In this document: piece after piece, positions 63,728 through 64,000 of the stretch
Numbering within the stretch: position 1 is the stretch's first letter
How the letters are laid out: every line of letters begins with the position of its first letter
DNA from: Burkholderia sp. SRS-W-2-2016
GTDB lineage: Bacteria > Pseudomonadota > Gammaproteobacteria > Burkholderiales > Burkholderiaceae
Assembly: GCF_001931485.1 (NCBI RefSeq)
Contig: NZ_MSDV01000042.1
Location: forward strand, 1-64,000
Direction of reading: 5' to 3'
DNA: 64,000 bases
Position numbers and translations under genes: made by a program
Notes under the pieces: generated by a model
Seen by the model: only the letters and a program-made list of their open reading frames with translations
What the model was told of the DNA's origin: nothing
The model's database searches: none

Positions 63728-64000
63728 ATGACAACGCAAACCATCCGCTTCTATCACCAGGGGTCCGTCCGCGAGGTCGCGGGCATCCCGCCGACGCGCA
63801 CCGTGCTCCAGCACCTGCGCGAGGATCTGCGCTGCACGGGCACCAAGGAAGGCTGCGCGGAAGGCGACTGCGGCGCGTGCACGGTCGTCGTCGGCGAACT
63901 CGACGCGCATGGCGGCCTCGCGCTGAAAGCGGTCAACGCGTGCATCCAGTTCCTGCCGACGCTCGACGGCCGCGCCCTCTTCACCGTCGAAGATCTGCGC
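63728..64000 (+). CDS. xdhA: Xanthine dehydrogenase small subunit (partial)
   Basis: First 91 codons of the FAD/[2Fe-2S] subunit. The plant-type ferredoxin motif is KEGCAEGDCGACTVVVGEL (about residues 40-58), with a further cysteine in VNACIQFLP (about 73). TIRFYHQGSVREVAG at the start matches XdhA. The gene continues past the right edge, and xdhB/xdhC should follow for purine breakdown. Confidence 0.93.
   Translation, partial: MTTQTIRFYHQGSVREVAGIPPTRTVLQHLREDLRCTGTKEGCAEGDCGACTVVVGELDAHGGLALKAVNACIQFLPTLDGRALFTVEDLR

Overview
The window looks like a chromosomal segment of a Burkholderia-group betaproteobacterium (Burkholderia or Paraburkholderia). The support is high GC with strong third-position GC, a tmRNA tag reading ANDDTFALAA, an OmpA-type protein with a short N-terminal region, and the block gyrA - (DUF2059) - serC - pheA - hisC - tyrA - aroA - cmk - rpsA - ihfB - lapA - lapB - ugd - hldA - hldD. 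Species cannot be fixed from sequence reading alone.

Layout. 1-3424 (minus): 5' part of etfB, then the methionine importer metN-metI-metQ. 3664-9587: an alpha/beta lipase, an ECHDC3-like crotonase, a class II histone-deacetylase-like amidohydrolase, the lytic transglycosylase mltB, cysM and a small helix-hairpin-helix protein. 9666-15342 (minus): envelope genes for ADP-heptose synthesis (hldA, hldD), UDP-glucuronate synthesis (ugd), LPS quality control (lapA, lapB) and ihfB. 15364-27375 (minus): rpsA, cmk and the aromatic, serine and histidine biosynthesis genes, then gyrA. 27863-30724 (plus): an OmpA-family protein, ubiG, gph and ssrA.

Island. About 9.9 kb (30729-40671) is inserted at the 3' end of ssrA. 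It carries a P4-type tyrosine integrase, a hypothetical gene overlapping it by ATGA, an AlpA-like regulator, small hypothetical genes, a Prim-Pol/DUF3631 replication protein split by a one-base frameshift, and a degraded type I restriction-modification locus. In that locus hsdR has lost its motor core, hsdM is missing and hsdS is cut at its 5' end. A 10-bp ssrA-end repeat and repeated GGTGGYAT octamers occur at both ends. A strong terminator just beyond the right repeat is probably the native ssrA terminator, now displaced.

40922-64000 is again chromosomal. It holds a small secreted COG4315 protein, a ModE-like/periplasmic-binding-fold regulator divergent from an NAD-dependent molybdenum formate dehydrogenase operon (fdsG-fdsB-fdsA-fdsD, with no fdsC between A and D), an aromatic-ring-type FAD monooxygenase, a TPR/glycosyltransferase-like protein, an MHS-family transporter, a GNAT acetyltransferase, two envelope proteins of unknown role, a PuuD-like glutamine amidotransferase with a long disordered N-terminus, a CPA2 antiporter without an RCK domain, an amidase, a 7-bp tandem repeat array, dsbB and the start of xdhA.

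No clearly new system stands out. The most unusual material is the decaying ssrA island with its unrecognised genes, the heptanucleotide array at 62517-62677, the perfect 16-bp inverted repeat at 56988-57047, and the crotonase that lacks both usual catalytic glutamates.
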